NCBI RefSeq assembly: GCF_009674565.1
Contig: NZ_WKJL01000001.1
Location: 558,001-622,000 of the forward strand
Origin: Duganella aquatilis
Lineage (GTDB): Bacteria > Pseudomonadota > Gammaproteobacteria > Burkholderiales > Burkholderiaceae_D
Length of the DNA stretch: 64,000 nt
Direction of reading: 5' to 3'
The notes below the pieces were generated by a model. The model worked only from the letters and a program-made list of their open reading frames with translations. It did not search any database and had not been told where the DNA came from. Positions 42,762 through 51,960 of this stretch are shown piece after piece. Made by a program: the position numbers and the translations under genes. Each line of letters begins with the position of its first letter. Position 1 is the first letter of the stretch.

Positions 42762-45404
42762 ATGCGCACAGACAGCAGCCCAACGACGATATACCGCAAA
42801 GATTACACCCCTCCAGCCTTCCTGGTTGACACCGTAGAACTCGGGTTCGACCTGGCGCCGGCGCGCACCGTGGTGGCCAACCGCATCACGCTGCGCCACA
42901 ACCCGGCGTCCCCAAGCCGCGACATCGTGCTGCATGGCGAGGAAATCGAACTGGTGCAGCTGCGCCTGAACGGCAGCCTGCTGGCCGCCGGCGACTACGA
43001 ACTGAGCGCCGCCATGCTGACCATCCACAACGCGCCGGACAACGTGGTGCTGGAAATCGAAACCCTGTGCGCGCCGGTGGAAAACACCACGCTGTCCGGC
43101 CTCTACGTTTCGAACGGCAACTTCTTCACCCAGTGCGAGGCCGAAGGCTTCCGTCGCATCACCTTTTTCCCGGATCGTCCCGACGTGATGGCCAAGTACA
43201 CCGTGATGCTGCGCGCCGACAAGGCCGCCTATCCGGTGCTGCTGTCCAACGGCAACCTGGTCGAGGAGGGCGACCTCGGCGACGGCCGCCACTACGCCAA
43301 GTGGGAAGACCCGTTCAAGAAGCCGTCCTACCTGTTCGCCCTGGTGGCGGCCAAGCTGGTCTGCCAAGAAGAAAAATTCAAGCTGGCCGACGGCCGCGAA
43401 GTGCTGCTGCAAGTGTGGGTGGAAGAGGGCAACCTCGACAAGACCGACTACGCCATGCAGTCGCTGAAAAACTCGATCCGCTGGGACGAGCAACGCTTCA
43501 ACCTGGAACTGGACCTGGACCGCTTCATGATCGTCGCCGTGGGCGACTTCAACATGGGCGCGATGGAAAACAAGGGCCTGAACATCTTCAACACCAAGTT
43601 CGTGCTGGCCAACCCGCGCACCGCCACCGACATCGACTACGCCGGCATTGAAGCCGTGGTCGGCCACGAATACTTCCACAACTGGACCGGCAACCGCGTG
43701 ACCTGCCGCGACTGGTTCCAGCTATCGCTGAAGGAAGGCCTGACCGTGTTCCGCGACCAGGAGTTCAGCGCCGACATGATCGGCACCGATTCCGGCCGCG
43801 CCGTCACCCGCATCGACCAGGTGCGCACGCTGCGCCAGGCGCAGTTCCCGGAAGACGCCGGCCCGATGTCGCACCCGGTGCGTCCCGACTCGTTTGTCGA
43901 GATCAACAACTTCTACACCGTCACCGTCTACGAAAAAGGCGCCGAAGTGGTGCGCATGTACCAGACCCTGCTGGGCCGCGACGGCTTCCGCAAAGGCATG
44001 GACCTGTACTTCGACCGCCACGACGGCCAGGCTGTGACCTGCGACGACTTCCGCGCCGCCATGGCCGACGCCAATGGTCGCGACCTCAAGCAGTTCGAAC
44101 GCTGGTACTCGCAGGCCGGCACGCCGGTGGTCACCGCGCGAACCCGTTACGACGCCGTCAAGCGCAACTTCGACATCGTCCTGAGCCAGCGCGGCCAGGC
44201 GGACCAGTTGCCGTTCCACATTCCGGTGGCGGTCGGCCTGCTGGACGCCAACGGCAAGGACTTGCCGCTGCACCTGGAACACGGCAAGCACGAAAAGGGC
44301 GCCACCACCGTGGTGCTGGAACTGACCGAACAGGAACAGATCTTCCGCTTCCGCCAGGTGGACGAACGGCCGACGCCATCGATCCTGCGCGACTTCTCGG
44401 CGCCGGTGATCCTCGAATACGACTACACCGACGACGAACTGCTGCACCTGTTCAGCCACGACAGCGACCCGGTCAACCGCTGGGAAGCCGGCCAGCGCCT
44501 GGCGATGGAACGCCTGCTGAAGCTGACAGCGCAAGTGGCGGCCCACGGCGAAGCCAACCTCAAGCTGGACAACACCTTCATCAACGCCATGCGCGCGGTG
44601 CTGACCGACGACACGCTGGACGCGGCCTACCGCGAACTGGCGCTGATCCTGCCGTCGGAAACCATCATCGCCGAGCAGATGGACGTGGTCGATCCGCAAG
44701 CCATCCACACCGCGCGCCAGTTCATGCGCCGCACCATCGGCGCCGCGCTGAAGAGCGAACTGCTGGCGCAATACCACGCCAACCAGACGCCGGGCGAGTA
44801 CAGCCCGGACGCGCTGTCGGCCGGCAAGCGCGCGCTGAAAAACCTGTGCCTGTCCTACCTGACGGTGGCGCCGGACTGGGCCGAGCTGAAACTCGCCCAG
44901 CAGCAGTTCGAAGCCGCCACCAACATGACCGACCGCTCGGCCGCGCTGGTGGCGATGATCCACAGCGGCGCCGAAACCGGCCCGTACCTGAAGGCCTTCT
45001 ACCAGGACTTCGAAAGCGAAGCGCTGGTCATCGACAAATGGTTTGCCATGCAGGCCGCCGCACCGACCACCAACGTGGCCGCCGTGCGCAAGCTGATGCA
45101 GCATCCAGCCTTCACGCTGAAAACGCCGAACCGCGCGCGCAGCCTGATCTTCAACTTCACCAGCGCCAACCCGTCGCAGTTCCACGCCGCCGACGGCAGC
45201 GCTTATGAATTCTGGGCCGAATACGTGATCAAGCTCGACGCCATCAACCCGCAAGTGGCGGCGCGTCTGGCGCGCGCCATGGACCGCTGGCGCCGTTACG
45301 CGCCGGCACTGCAGGCCAAGATGAAAAAAGCGCTGGAAAAAGTCGCCGCCCGCAAACTGTCCAACGACGTCGCGGAAGTTGTGAGCAAAGCGTTAGCCAA
45401 TTAA
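42762..45404 (+). CDS. pepN: Aminopeptidase N (M1 family)
   Basis: 880 residues, the normal length. The substrate-binding GAMEN motif (MGAMENKGLNIFNTKFVL) and the zinc site HEYFHNWTGNRVTCRDWF are intact; the more distal zinc-ligand Glu lies in SLKEGLTVFRDQEF. The C-terminal helical domain (~550-880) is complete. It is a cytosolic metallo-exopeptidase of broad specificity that completes peptide breakdown. The start is ATG 42762, where homology begins; the upstream in-frame codons lie in the promoter region. It lies 21 bp before fbp. Confidence 0.97.
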   Translation: MRTDSSPTTIYRKDYTPPAFLVDTVELGFDLAPARTVVANRITLRHNPASPSRDIVLHGEEIELVQLRLNGSLLAAGDYELSAAMLTIHNAPDNVVLEIETLCAPVENTTLSGLYVSNGNFFTQCEAEGFRRITFFPDRPDVMAKYTVMLRADKAAYPVLLSNGNLVEEGDLGDGRHYAKWEDPFKKPSYLFALVAAKLVCQEEKFKLADGREVLLQVWVEEGNLDKTDYAMQSLKNSIRWDEQRFNLELDLDRFMIVAVGDFNMGAMENKGLNIFNTKFVLANPRTATDIDYAGIEAVVGHEYFHNWTGNRVTCRDWFQLSLKEGLTVFRDQEFSADMIGTDSGRAVTRIDQVRTLRQAQFPEDAGPMSHPVRPDSFVEINNFYTVTVYEKGAEVVRMYQTLLGRDGFRKGMDLYFDRHDGQAVTCDDFRAAMADANGRDLKQFERWYSQAGTPVVTARTRYDAVKRNFDIVLSQRGQADQLPFHIPVAVGLLDANGKDLPLHLEHGKHEKGATTVVLELTEQEQIFRFRQVDERPTPSILRDFSAPVILEYDYTDDELLHLFSHDSDPVNRWEAGQRLAMERLLKLTAQVAAHGEANLKLDNTFINAMRAVLTDDTLDAAYRELALILPSETIIAEQMDVVDPQAIHTARQFMRRTIGAALKSELLAQYHANQTPGEYSPDALSAGKRALKNLCLSYLTVAPDWAELKLAQQQFEAATNMTDRSAALVAMIHSGAETGPYLKAFYQDFESEALVIDKWFAMQAAAPTTNVAAVRKLMQHPAFTLKTPNRARSLIFNFTSANPSQFHAADGSAYEFWAEYVIKLDAINPQVAARLARAMDRWRRYAPALQAKMKKALEKVAARKLSNDVAEVVSKALAN

Positions 45405-45425
45405 TTTACCACCTCAAGGGAATCC

Positions 45426-46430
45426 ATGAAACGAGTCAGCCTCACACAATATCTGGTGGAAGAACAACGCCAGCACAACACGATCCCGGCCGAACTGCGC
45501 CTGCTGATCGAAGTCGTCGCGCGCGCCTGCAAAACCATCAGCCACTCGGTCGGCAAAGGTGCGCTGGGCGAAGTGCTGGGCACCGCCGACACCGAAAACA
45601 TCCAGGGCGAAGTGCAGAAAAAGCTGGACATCATCTCCAACGAAATCCTGCTCGAAGCGAACGAATGGGGCGGCCACCTGGCGGCGATGGCATCGGAAGA
45701 AATGGAATCCATCCACCCGATTCCAAACCGCTATCCGAAGGGTGAATACATGCTGCTGTTCGACCCGCTGGACGGCTCCTCGAACATCGACGTCAACGTC
45801 TCGATCGGCACCATCTTCTCCGTGCTGAAAGCGCCGGAAGGCATGGCGCAACCGACCGAAGCCGACTTCATGCAGGCCGGCACCAGGCAGGTCGCCGCCG
45901 GCTACGCCGTGTACGGCCCGCAGACCATGCTGGTGCTCACCACCGGCAACGGCGTCAACTGCTTCACGCTGGACCGTGAGATGGGCTCGTGGGTGCTGAC
46001 CCAGCGCGACATCCAGATCCCGGCCAAGACCAAGGAATTCGCCATCAACATGTCGAACCAGCGCCACTGGCATCCGCCGGTGCAGCGCTACATCAGCGAA
46101 CTGCTGGCCGGCGACACCGGCCCGCGCGGCACCAACTTCAACATGCGCTGGATCGCCTCGATGGTGGCTGACGTGCACCGCATCCTGAACCGCGGCGGCA
46201 TCTTCATGTACCCTGCCGACACCCGCGACACGTCGATGCCAGGCAAGCTGCGCCTGATGTACGAAGCGAACCCGATGGCCTTCATCGTCGAACAGGCGGG
46301 CGGCGCGGCCACCGACGGCAAACAGCGCATCATGGACATCCAGCCGCACAAGCTGCACCAGCGCGTGCCGGTGTTCCTGGGCTCGCGCGACGAAGTGGCG
46401 GTGGTCACCAGCTACCATACGGAAGGCTGA
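45426..46430 (+). CDS. fbp: Fructose-1,6-bisphosphatase class I
   Basis: 334 residues. The metal/substrate site is clear ([20 protein letters not shown]), preceded by ASEEMESIH, with [20 protein letters not shown] and [17 protein letters not shown] downstream. It hydrolyses fructose 1,6-bisphosphate in gluconeogenesis. The short gap after pepN suggests co-transcription. It is the last backbone gene before the tRNA and the integrated element. Confidence 0.97.
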   Translation: MKRVSLTQYLVEEQRQHNTIPAELRLLIEVVARACKTISHSVGKGALGEVLGTADTENIQGEVQKKLDIISNEILLEANEWGGHLAAMASEEMESIHPIPNRYPKGEYMLLFDPLDGSSNIDVNVSIGTIFSVLKAPEGMAQPTEADFMQAGTRQVAAGYAVYGPQTMLVLTTGNGVNCFTLDREMGSWVLTQRDIQIPAKTKEFAINMSNQRHWHPPVQRYISELLAGDTGPRGTNFNMRWIASMVADVHRILNRGGIFMYPADTRDTSMPGKLRLMYEANPMAFIVEQAGGAATDGKQRIMDIQPHKLHQRVPVFLGSRDEVAVVTSYHTEG

Positions 46431-46535
46431 AAAGCCTGAAACCCGCATAAGGCAATGAAATATTTGCAACCAAGCCAAAATTTCTCGTTTTGGGACTGGT
46501 TGTCCTGAAGGTTCTTTGTTAGAATGCGGGTCGTC

Positions 46536-46611
46536 GCCGCTTTAGCTCAGTTGGTAGAGCAGTTCATTCGTAATGAAAAGGTCGCCAGTTCGATTCCGGC
46601 AAGCGGCACCA
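46536..46611 (+). tRNA. tRNA-Thr (anticodon CGT)
   Basis: 76 nt. Acceptor GCCGCTT pairs with AAGCGGC, the discriminator is A and CCA is encoded. D arm GCTC/GAGC. The anticodon loop TTCGTAA gives CGT. TTCGATT forms the T loop; one A-C mismatch lies in the T stem. Its 3' end is the probable attachment site of the adjacent element. Confidence 0.95.
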
Positions 46612-46643
46612 AGAACAAGTATCACAACGTATTAGGTAGTATC

Positions 46644-46679
46644 AAAACCCGCCTCCTTCATAGGGAGAGCGGGTTTTTT
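46644..46679 (+). terminator. Rho-independent terminator after tRNA-Thr
   Basis: AAAACCCGC pairs with GCGGGTTTT around a CCTCC/GGGAG-closed short loop, followed by a run of six T. It ends the tRNA transcript just before the integrase control region. Confidence 0.85.
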
Positions 46680-46724
46680 GTTGTCTTGAGTCGTATTACG
46701 TCGTAGCATGACAGCGTAACGATT

Positions 46725-46775
46725 TGACGGTACTTCTGACGGTACGTCCTGATACCGTCAAAAAAAGTACCGTCA
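46725..46775. promoter_or_regulatory. Four TGACGGTAC repeats upstream of the integrase
   Basis: TGACGGTAC occurs at 46725-46733 and 46737-46745, and in inverted orientation at 46752-46760 (one mismatch) and 46767-46775. This two-plus-two arrangement ends 10 bp before the integrase ATG. It fits arm-type integrase binding sites or an autorepression operator. Confidence 0.65.
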
Positions 46776-46785
46776 AGGGAAAATC

Positions 46786-48012
46786 ATGGCTCTCACAGAC
46801 ACTTTTATCAAACAGGCAAAACCGAGTAAGCCGGCCGGTGACAAGCATTCGGACGGTGGCGGTATGTACCTGCTGGTCAAAGAGGCTGGCAAATACTGGC
46901 GCATGGACTACCGCTTCCTTGGGAAGCGCAAAACTCTGGCGCTGGGCGTGTATCCGGCGGTATCTCTGGCCGCCGCGCGCCGGCGCCGCGACGATGCGCG
47001 CGAGCAGCTGGCCCAAGGGATCGACCCGAGTCAAGCAAAGCGCGTCGATAGGCATGCCAAGACCGCCGCCGCCGACCAGACCTTCGAAGCGGTGGCGAAC
47101 CAGTGGCTCGTCAAGATCGGCCCCAGCCGCTCAGCCAGCACTCAAGACAAAGTGAAGGGCTGGCTCGACAACAACGTGTTCCCCTACATCGGAAAGATGC
47201 CCATCACCGACATAAAGCCGCGCGATGTGCTGATGGCCGTCCAGAAGATGGAGGCGCGCGGCGCCGTGGAGTCCGCCCACCGCGTAAAGCAAGTATGTGG
47301 CCAGATCTTCCGGTTTGCGGTCGCGCTTGACCTGGTGGAGCGCGACATCACCGCCGACCTGCGTGGCGCCCTGACATCAGCGGTGAAAGGCAACTTTGCC
47401 GCGATCACCGAGCCGAAGGAAGTCGGTCCGCTGCTCCGGGCTATTTACGATTACAACGGCCATCCTGCAGCTGTGGCGGCGCTTAAATTGTCGCCGATGC
47501 TGTTTGTCCGCCCGGGCGAACTGCGCGCCGCCGAGTGGGTGGAAATCGACTTGGACGCGGCCGAATGGCGCATCCCCGGCGCCAAGATGAAAATGGGGGT
47601 AGATCATCTGGTGCCGCTGTCAACTCAGGCTGTTGCCATTCTCCGTGAGCTGCACCCCATCACCGGGCACGGCCAGTATGTATTTCCCAGCCTTCGCAGT
47701 AAAGCCTGTATGAGCGAAAACACGGTCAACGCCGCTTTGCGCTATATGGGCTACAGCAAAGAGGTGATGACCGGGCACGGCTTCCGCGCCATGGCGCGTA
47801 CGATCTTGGACGAGGTGCTGGGCGAGCGCGTCGACCTAATCGAGCACCAGCTGGCGCACACGGTCCGCGACGCGCTGGGGCGGGCCTATAACCGCACCAG
47901 CCATCTTCCGGCGCGTCGAGCCATGATGCAGCGTTGGGCGGATTACTTGGACAAGTTACGGGCTGGCGCCGACGTCATAACGCTTCGCGCGGCCAACGGA
48001 GGAAATCAGTAA
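46786..48012 (+). CDS. P4-type tyrosine integrase
   Basis: 408 residues. N-terminal DUF4102 arm-binding domain (DTFIKQAKPS; SDGGGMYLLVKEAGKYWRMD; LALGVYPAVSLAAARRRRDD), SAM-like core-binding domain ~100-190, and the catalytic domain with Arg in FVRPGELRAAEW, His-x-x-Arg in TGHGFRAMARTIL, the second His in EHQLAHTV and the nucleophile Tyr in GRAYNRTSHL. It integrates the element at the 3' end of the adjacent tRNA-Thr. The ribosome site AAGGGAAAATC and the ATG at 46786 are clear. Confidence 0.95.
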   Translation: MALTDTFIKQAKPSKPAGDKHSDGGGMYLLVKEAGKYWRMDYRFLGKRKTLALGVYPAVSLAAARRRRDDAREQLAQGIDPSQAKRVDRHAKTAAADQTFEAVANQWLVKIGPSRSASTQDKVKGWLDNNVFPYIGKMPITDIKPRDVLMAVQKMEARGAVESAHRVKQVCGQIFRFAVALDLVERDITADLRGALTSAVKGNFAAITEPKEVGPLLRAIYDYNGHPAAVAALKLSPMLFVRPGELRAAEWVEIDLDAAEWRIPGAKMKMGVDHLVPLSTQAVAILRELHPITGHGQYVFPSLRSKACMSENTVNAALRYMGYSKEVMTGHGFRAMARTILDEVLGERVDLIEHQLAHTVRDALGRAYNRTSHLPARRAMMQRWADYLDKLRAGADVITLRAANGGNQ

Positions 48013-48014
48013 TC

Positions 48015-48746
48015 ATGCAACACGTAAACCATTGGGACTATGCAGAACGGTTCACTGGTCGAGAGGCGGCGTTTTTGATCGCGGGTTTTGACCCCTCCAG
48101 CAACTTACTCGAGGACAGTTACCGAGTACAACCAATCATCAGGCGAATGAAAGAAGCCTATTATTCGGCGTGCTCCGACTTTCGCTTTGACGTCGACGGT
48201 GCGGCCGAGAGTGACGGTTTAATGTTTTCGCGCAATACAAAAGCCGAAGGCAACTTGCTTAGCATAGAGATCGCTACTCTAGTACGGGATTTTGAGAACT
48301 CAGAATTTGCCAAGAAAGATATATTTTTGGCCAAGGACCTCTCAGCCAAATATGAGGCCGCGTTCTCGTTGGCATTTGACCCTCTAATTGCCTGGAATGG
48401 TTCTGACGCCCACGAGTTTGATGATCAATATTTTAGCCGCAGCGAACTGCAGCGCTGGATAACTGCAAATGGACTTGCCAGTAGCTATTTATTTGGCAAG
48501 ACGCACCCCGCTTCAGTTGTTGGTGAGACCTTCCCTTGGGGGCAACACAACACTGTGCTACTGAGCAGATTGGCGGAAGCGGCGATGCAATTTTGGAGTC
48601 TCTATGACCCGGACGAGCCGAGCACCGCTCCGACCAATGATCAGGTCAGAATGTGGCTTGTAGAGAGAGGAGTCACTGAGAGAATCGCCGATGCCATGGC
48701 GACTATCCTCCGCGCCGATGGCTTGAGGAGTGGTCGTCGAAAATAA
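48015..48746 (+). CDS. Hypothetical element protein with phage-type C-terminal motif
   Basis: 243 residues, low GC. It starts HVNHWDYAERFTGREAAFLI, has an acidic middle, and ends with a helical segment (PTNDQVRMWLVERGVTERIA, then DAMATILRADGLRSGRRK) that recurs at the C-terminus of many phage and island proteins. Function unknown. It begins 2 bp after the integrase stop and may be co-transcribed with it. Confidence 0.7.
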   Translation: MQHVNHWDYAERFTGREAAFLIAGFDPSSNLLEDSYRVQPIIRRMKEAYYSACSDFRFDVDGAAESDGLMFSRNTKAEGNLLSIEIATLVRDFENSEFAKKDIFLAKDLSAKYEAAFSLAFDPLIAWNGSDAHEFDDQYFSRSELQRWITANGLASSYLFGKTHPASVVGETFPWGQHNTVLLSRLAEAAMQFWSLYDPDEPSTAPTNDQVRMWLVERGVTERIADAMATILRADGLRSGRRK

Positions 48747-48753
48747 TTCCCTG

Positions 48754-48829
48754 CACCCTTTTAAGTGAGGATTGGTGCGGGTTTCAAGCCGTTTTAGCAA
48801 AGGGTGACACCCTTTCACCCGCACCCTTT
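48754..48829. repeat. Cluster of CACCCTTT repeats before the AlpA-like gene
   Basis: CACCCTTT occurs at 48754-48761, 48808-48815 and 48822-48829, and inverted (AAAGGGTG) at 48799-48806. The last two form a 17-bp dyad with a central A (48799-48815). This is a likely operator for an element regulator; a related AAAGGGTG also lies at 50,041-50,048. Confidence 0.5.
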
Positions 48830-48860
48830 ACACCTATTCGCCAAGCCTTAGAGAAGTCAC

Positions 48861-48903
48861 GATTCACCCTATCGCGCTACCGCGCATCTCACAGGGGTGA
48901 ATC
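48861..48903 (+). promoter_or_regulatory. Inverted repeat enclosing the AlpA ribosome site
   Basis: GATTCACCC (48861-48869) and GGGTGAATC (48895-48903) are perfect complements; the second contains part of the AGGGG ribosome site and touches the ATG at 48904. In RNA the stem would hide the ribosome site; in DNA it could be an operator. Confidence 0.5.
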
Positions 48904-49113
48904 ATGTCACAGCGTTTTATTCGTATCGGGGATCTTGCAAGCACTCCGGCAAAAAAAGGCAAGCTGCCGGTCAGCCCGGCAACCGTCTGGCGTTGGGTTC
49001 GAGAGGGGAAGGTTGGGTTCCCAGCGCCCTTCAAATTGGCTGAACGCGTCACCGTCTGGGATGCAGACGAGATTGACGCCTTCATTGCTCGCCAAGCCGG
49101 GAGCAATGCGTAA
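48904..49113 (+). CDS. AlpA-family regulator / excisionase-like protein
   Basis: 69 residues. The MerR/AlpA-like winged helix is clear (RFIRIGDLAS; LPVSPATVWRWVREGKVGFP; VTVWDADEIDAFIARQ). AlpA proteins activate or control integrase and excision genes in P4-like elements. Its stop and the next gene's ATG overlap. Confidence 0.85.
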   Translation: MSQRFIRIGDLASTPAKKGKLPVSPATVWRWVREGKVGFPAPFKLAERVTVWDADEIDAFIARQAGSNA

Positions 49114-49505
49114 TGTCGGCCGCCGCCCACAAAACGGTGGCGGCTGAGGCACCGCTTCATCCAGCCCGATCCGACGCCATCCACGAGCCGTTCTCGTTTC
49201 TCGTTCCCGGTCTGAAACACGACCAAGGCGCGCACTTTGCCGCTGATGTGATGGACATCGCCCAGGGCATTGGCTTGTGCTTGGAGCTGGTCAATTCCAG
49301 CACGCTGGATCGCACCCTGAGCGCGGACACCGGTCCACAGCACACGGTCCGCCCGATCCTTGGCGAGTGCGACACCGAGAGGCTGCTGCGATTCGCAACG
49401 ACCTCCGCCCGCATGCTGGCCATCGCCGCCGAGACGCGCATCGCACTGCTGAACGACCGCGCATCGATGCCGTCGCCAGCCACCATGCCGGAGGTGCGCG
49501 CATGA
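49113..49505 (+). CDS. Hypothetical protein, paralogue of the gene at 60155-60532
   Basis: 130 residues, helical. The shared core with the protein at 60155-60532 is DVMDIAQGIGLCLELVNSS, a variable middle, then ILGECDTERLLRFATTSAR and a basic helix. This family is unknown to me; two copies in one element suggest a common structural or regulatory role. The ATG overlaps the AlpA stop and the gene overlaps the ParB-like gene by 4 bp. Confidence 0.7.
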   Translation: MSAAAHKTVAAEAPLHPARSDAIHEPFSFLVPGLKHDQGAHFAADVMDIAQGIGLCLELVNSSTLDRTLSADTGPQHTVRPILGECDTERLLRFATTSARMLAIAAETRIALLNDRASMPSPATMPEVRA

Positions 49506-50428
49506 CGACCCTGCAAACGTCCGCGCCAGCGCCCCAGGCCATCACCACCACCGATGGCGCCATCACCATGGTTTTGTCGCGGCTCCCAGTCTCCAGCATT
49601 CGCATTGATGGCGGCACCCAGTCGCGCGTGGCGCTGCATGAACCCACCGTTGCCGACTATGCCGACGTGGTGCGCAGTGGCGGCGAACTGCCGCCGGTGG
49701 TTGTGTTCGATGACGGCGCCGAGATCTGGTTGGCCGATGGCTTTCACCGGTACCACGGCCACAATGCCGCCGGCGTGGCTGATATCGGCTGCGAGATTCA
49801 TTTCGGCACGCGGCGCGATGCTATTTTGTACTCGGCGGGAGCGAACGCGGCGCATGGCCTGCGCCGGACCAATGACGACAAGCGCCGCGCGGTGAAGACC
49901 CTACTGGAGGATGCCGAGTGGTCAGCTTGGAGCAATGAGGCTGTGGCTCGGGCTTGCCGCGTCTCTCCGCATACTGTGGCGTCGGTTCGAGGTGCTATCT
50001 CTGCAAATGCAGAGATGCCTTGCGCGCGCCTTGTTGAGCGAAAGGGTGTCACCTACCAGCAAAACACAGCCAACATCGGAAAAGCCAAATCTGACGGCGC
50101 GCTGCCGGCAACATGTGCTGAGCAGAAGGCCGCAGCGCCAGCTGGCGCTTCAGTATCGCCCGCTGAAGAATCCGAGCATGTTGGCCCGTCTGACGAGGAG
50201 GTCGCCGCCGCGCTGAAGGCGGAGGCCGACCAGCTGCAATACATCAGGGATCTGCTGGTGCGCGAGGGCGACCCGTTGACCATCGCGCTGGGCGACTTGG
50301 CGCAGGCGCGCCGCCTGACTGCGGTGCTGGAATCGCAGAACGCCGGCCACCAGGCCACAATCAATCAGCAGATCGGAATCATCAAGTCGTTGCGCAAAAA
50401 GCTGGCCAAGCTGGAGGCCGGCGCATGA
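49502..50428 (+). CDS. ParB/Srx-fold protein
   Basis: 308 residues. The ParB N-terminal fold is visible (LSRLPVSSIRIDGGTQSRVA; LPPVVVFDDGAEIWLADGFH, then RYHGHNAAG). A helix-turn-helix-like region follows (AWSNEAVARACRVSPHTVAS), and the C-terminal ~90 residues are helical and charged. Such stand-alone proteins in islands may be DNA-binding, nuclease or CTPase switches; a partition role is not shown because no ParA is present. It overlaps both neighbours by 4 bp. Confidence 0.8.
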   Translation: MTTLQTSAPAPQAITTTDGAITMVLSRLPVSSIRIDGGTQSRVALHEPTVADYADVVRSGGELPPVVVFDDGAEIWLADGFHRYHGHNAAGVADIGCEIHFGTRRDAILYSAGANAAHGLRRTNDDKRRAVKTLLEDAEWSAWSNEAVARACRVSPHTVASVRGAISANAEMPCARLVERKGVTYQQNTANIGKAKSDGALPATCAEQKAAAPAGASVSPAEESEHVGPSDEEVAAALKAEADQLQYIRDLLVREGDPLTIALGDLAQARRLTAVLESQNAGHQATINQQIGIIKSLRKKLAKLEAGA

Positions 50429-51960
50429 TCGGGCCATTATTCGAAACAGAGGCGCCGAGCTACGCCGGGACGTCCTTTCCGCCGCCGCGTGAATTCCAGG
50501 CGACCGCGCACGAGCGGCTACGCGAGGGGCGCAAAGCAGGCCACAAGAATCAGCTCATCATGGCGCCCACCGGTGCCGGCAAATCGTATCTCGGCTTGCG
50601 GATCGCGCACGAAGCGCTTATCCGAGGCCGGCGCGTCATCTTTGTCTGTGATCGCACCACGCTGATTGACCAGACCAGCGCCGCCGCCGACCAATACGGG
50701 CTCATGGCTCACGGCATCATTCAGGCCCAGCACTGGCGCTACCGGCCAGAATTGCCGTTCCAGATCGCCAGCGCGCAGACTTTACAGAATCGTGGTTGGC
50801 CGCGCGCGGACGTCATCGTCATCGATGAGGCGCACACGCAGCTGGCCGTGTGGACTGAACACATCATGAAGTGCGGCGCCTCGGTGGTTGGTCTATCCGC
50901 CACGCCGTTTTCGTCTGGCCTGGGCAGCCTGTTCTCGAATCTTATTTGCGCCACCACGATGGACGAGCTCACGCGGGCCGGCGTGCTGGTGCCGCTGCGT
51001 GTCTACAGCTGCACCAAGCCCGACATGGCCGGCGCTGCCACCAACAGTAACGGCGAGTGGACGGATAAGGCGGCAGAACAGCGCGGCATGGAGGTTGTGG
51101 GCGATGTCGTTACCGAGTGGACGAAGTATGCAGAGAATCGCAAGACCATCGTTTTCGCATCCACCATCCTTCACTGCGAGGAGTTGTGCCGACAGTTCAA
51201 TGAGGCGGGCGTCATGGCCGCTGTATTCACCTCCAAAACCGAGACCGCAGAGCGGGAGCAGCTTCTGGCCGAGTACCGTATGCCCGAATCGCCCCTCAAG
51301 GTGCTGGTCAGCGTTGAGGCGCTCGCGAAAGGTTTCGACGTCCCGACGGTTGGTTGCGTGGTCGACTGTCGGCCGCTGCGCCGGTCGCTGTCGACCTTCA
51401 TGCAAATGGTGGGGCGTGGCCTTCGATCGTCCCGCGAGACTGGGAAGGTCGACTGCATTCTGCTGGATCATAGCGGCAATATTCTGCGTTTCCTTGAGGA
51501 CTACACGCGGATCTATTACGCCGGCCTGGATACGCTCGACGCCGGCGCCAAGCTGGATAAATCGACCAGGGCGGAAGCACCTGAATACGAACAACGCGGC
51601 TGCCCAGCGTGCGGATTTAAACCGTTCGCCAAGCGCTGCATCGCATGTGGGCACGAGCACCAGCCGCCGGCCATGGTGCCGGTGGAAGCCGGCGAGATGC
51701 GCGAGGTCATGCTCGGCAAGAAGAAGCTGGCCGACGACACGCGGCACCTGTGGGCGCAGCTTTGCACATACGCCGCCGCGCACAGCGCTCCGGACAAGCA
51801 GCGCGGCCGCGCCGCCAGCCTCTACAGGGACATGACCGGCGCCTGGCCGCCGAACGACTTCAAGTTTGATGCCGATGCCAACACGCCGGTGACGCCTAAC
51901 GTGATGGGCAAGATTCGTTCGAAGAACATCGCATTTTCGAAGCGGAGGGCATCAGCATGA
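50425..51960 (+). CDS. DEAD/DEAH-box (SF2) helicase with C-terminal zinc ribbon
   Basis: 511 residues. Walker A (LIMAPTGAGKSYLGLRIAHE), motif Ia (VIFVCDRTTLIDQT), DEAH box (DVIVIDEAHTQL), motif III (VVGLSATPFSSGLG), motif V-VI (EALAKGFDVPTVGCVVDCRP; FMQMVGRGLRSS). A zinc-ribbon follows (CPACGFKPFAKRCIACGHEH). It probably unwinds DNA at the element's origin together with the downstream primase. Coupled by 4-bp overlaps on both sides. Confidence 0.92.
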   Translation: MIGPLFETEAPSYAGTSFPPPREFQATAHERLREGRKAGHKNQLIMAPTGAGKSYLGLRIAHEALIRGRRVIFVCDRTTLIDQTSAAADQYGLMAHGIIQAQHWRYRPELPFQIASAQTLQNRGWPRADVIVIDEAHTQLAVWTEHIMKCGASVVGLSATPFSSGLGSLFSNLICATTMDELTRAGVLVPLRVYSCTKPDMAGAATNSNGEWTDKAAEQRGMEVVGDVVTEWTKYAENRKTIVFASTILHCEELCRQFNEAGVMAAVFTSKTETAEREQLLAEYRMPESPLKVLVSVEALAKGFDVPTVGCVVDCRPLRRSLSTFMQMVGRGLRSSRETGKVDCILLDHSGNILRFLEDYTRIYYAGLDTLDAGAKLDKSTRAEAPEYEQRGCPACGFKPFAKRCIACGHEHQPPAMVPVEAGEMREVMLGKKKLADDTRHLWAQLCTYAAAHSAPDKQRGRAASLYRDMTGAWPPNDFKFDADANTPVTPNVMGKIRSKNIAFSKRRASA

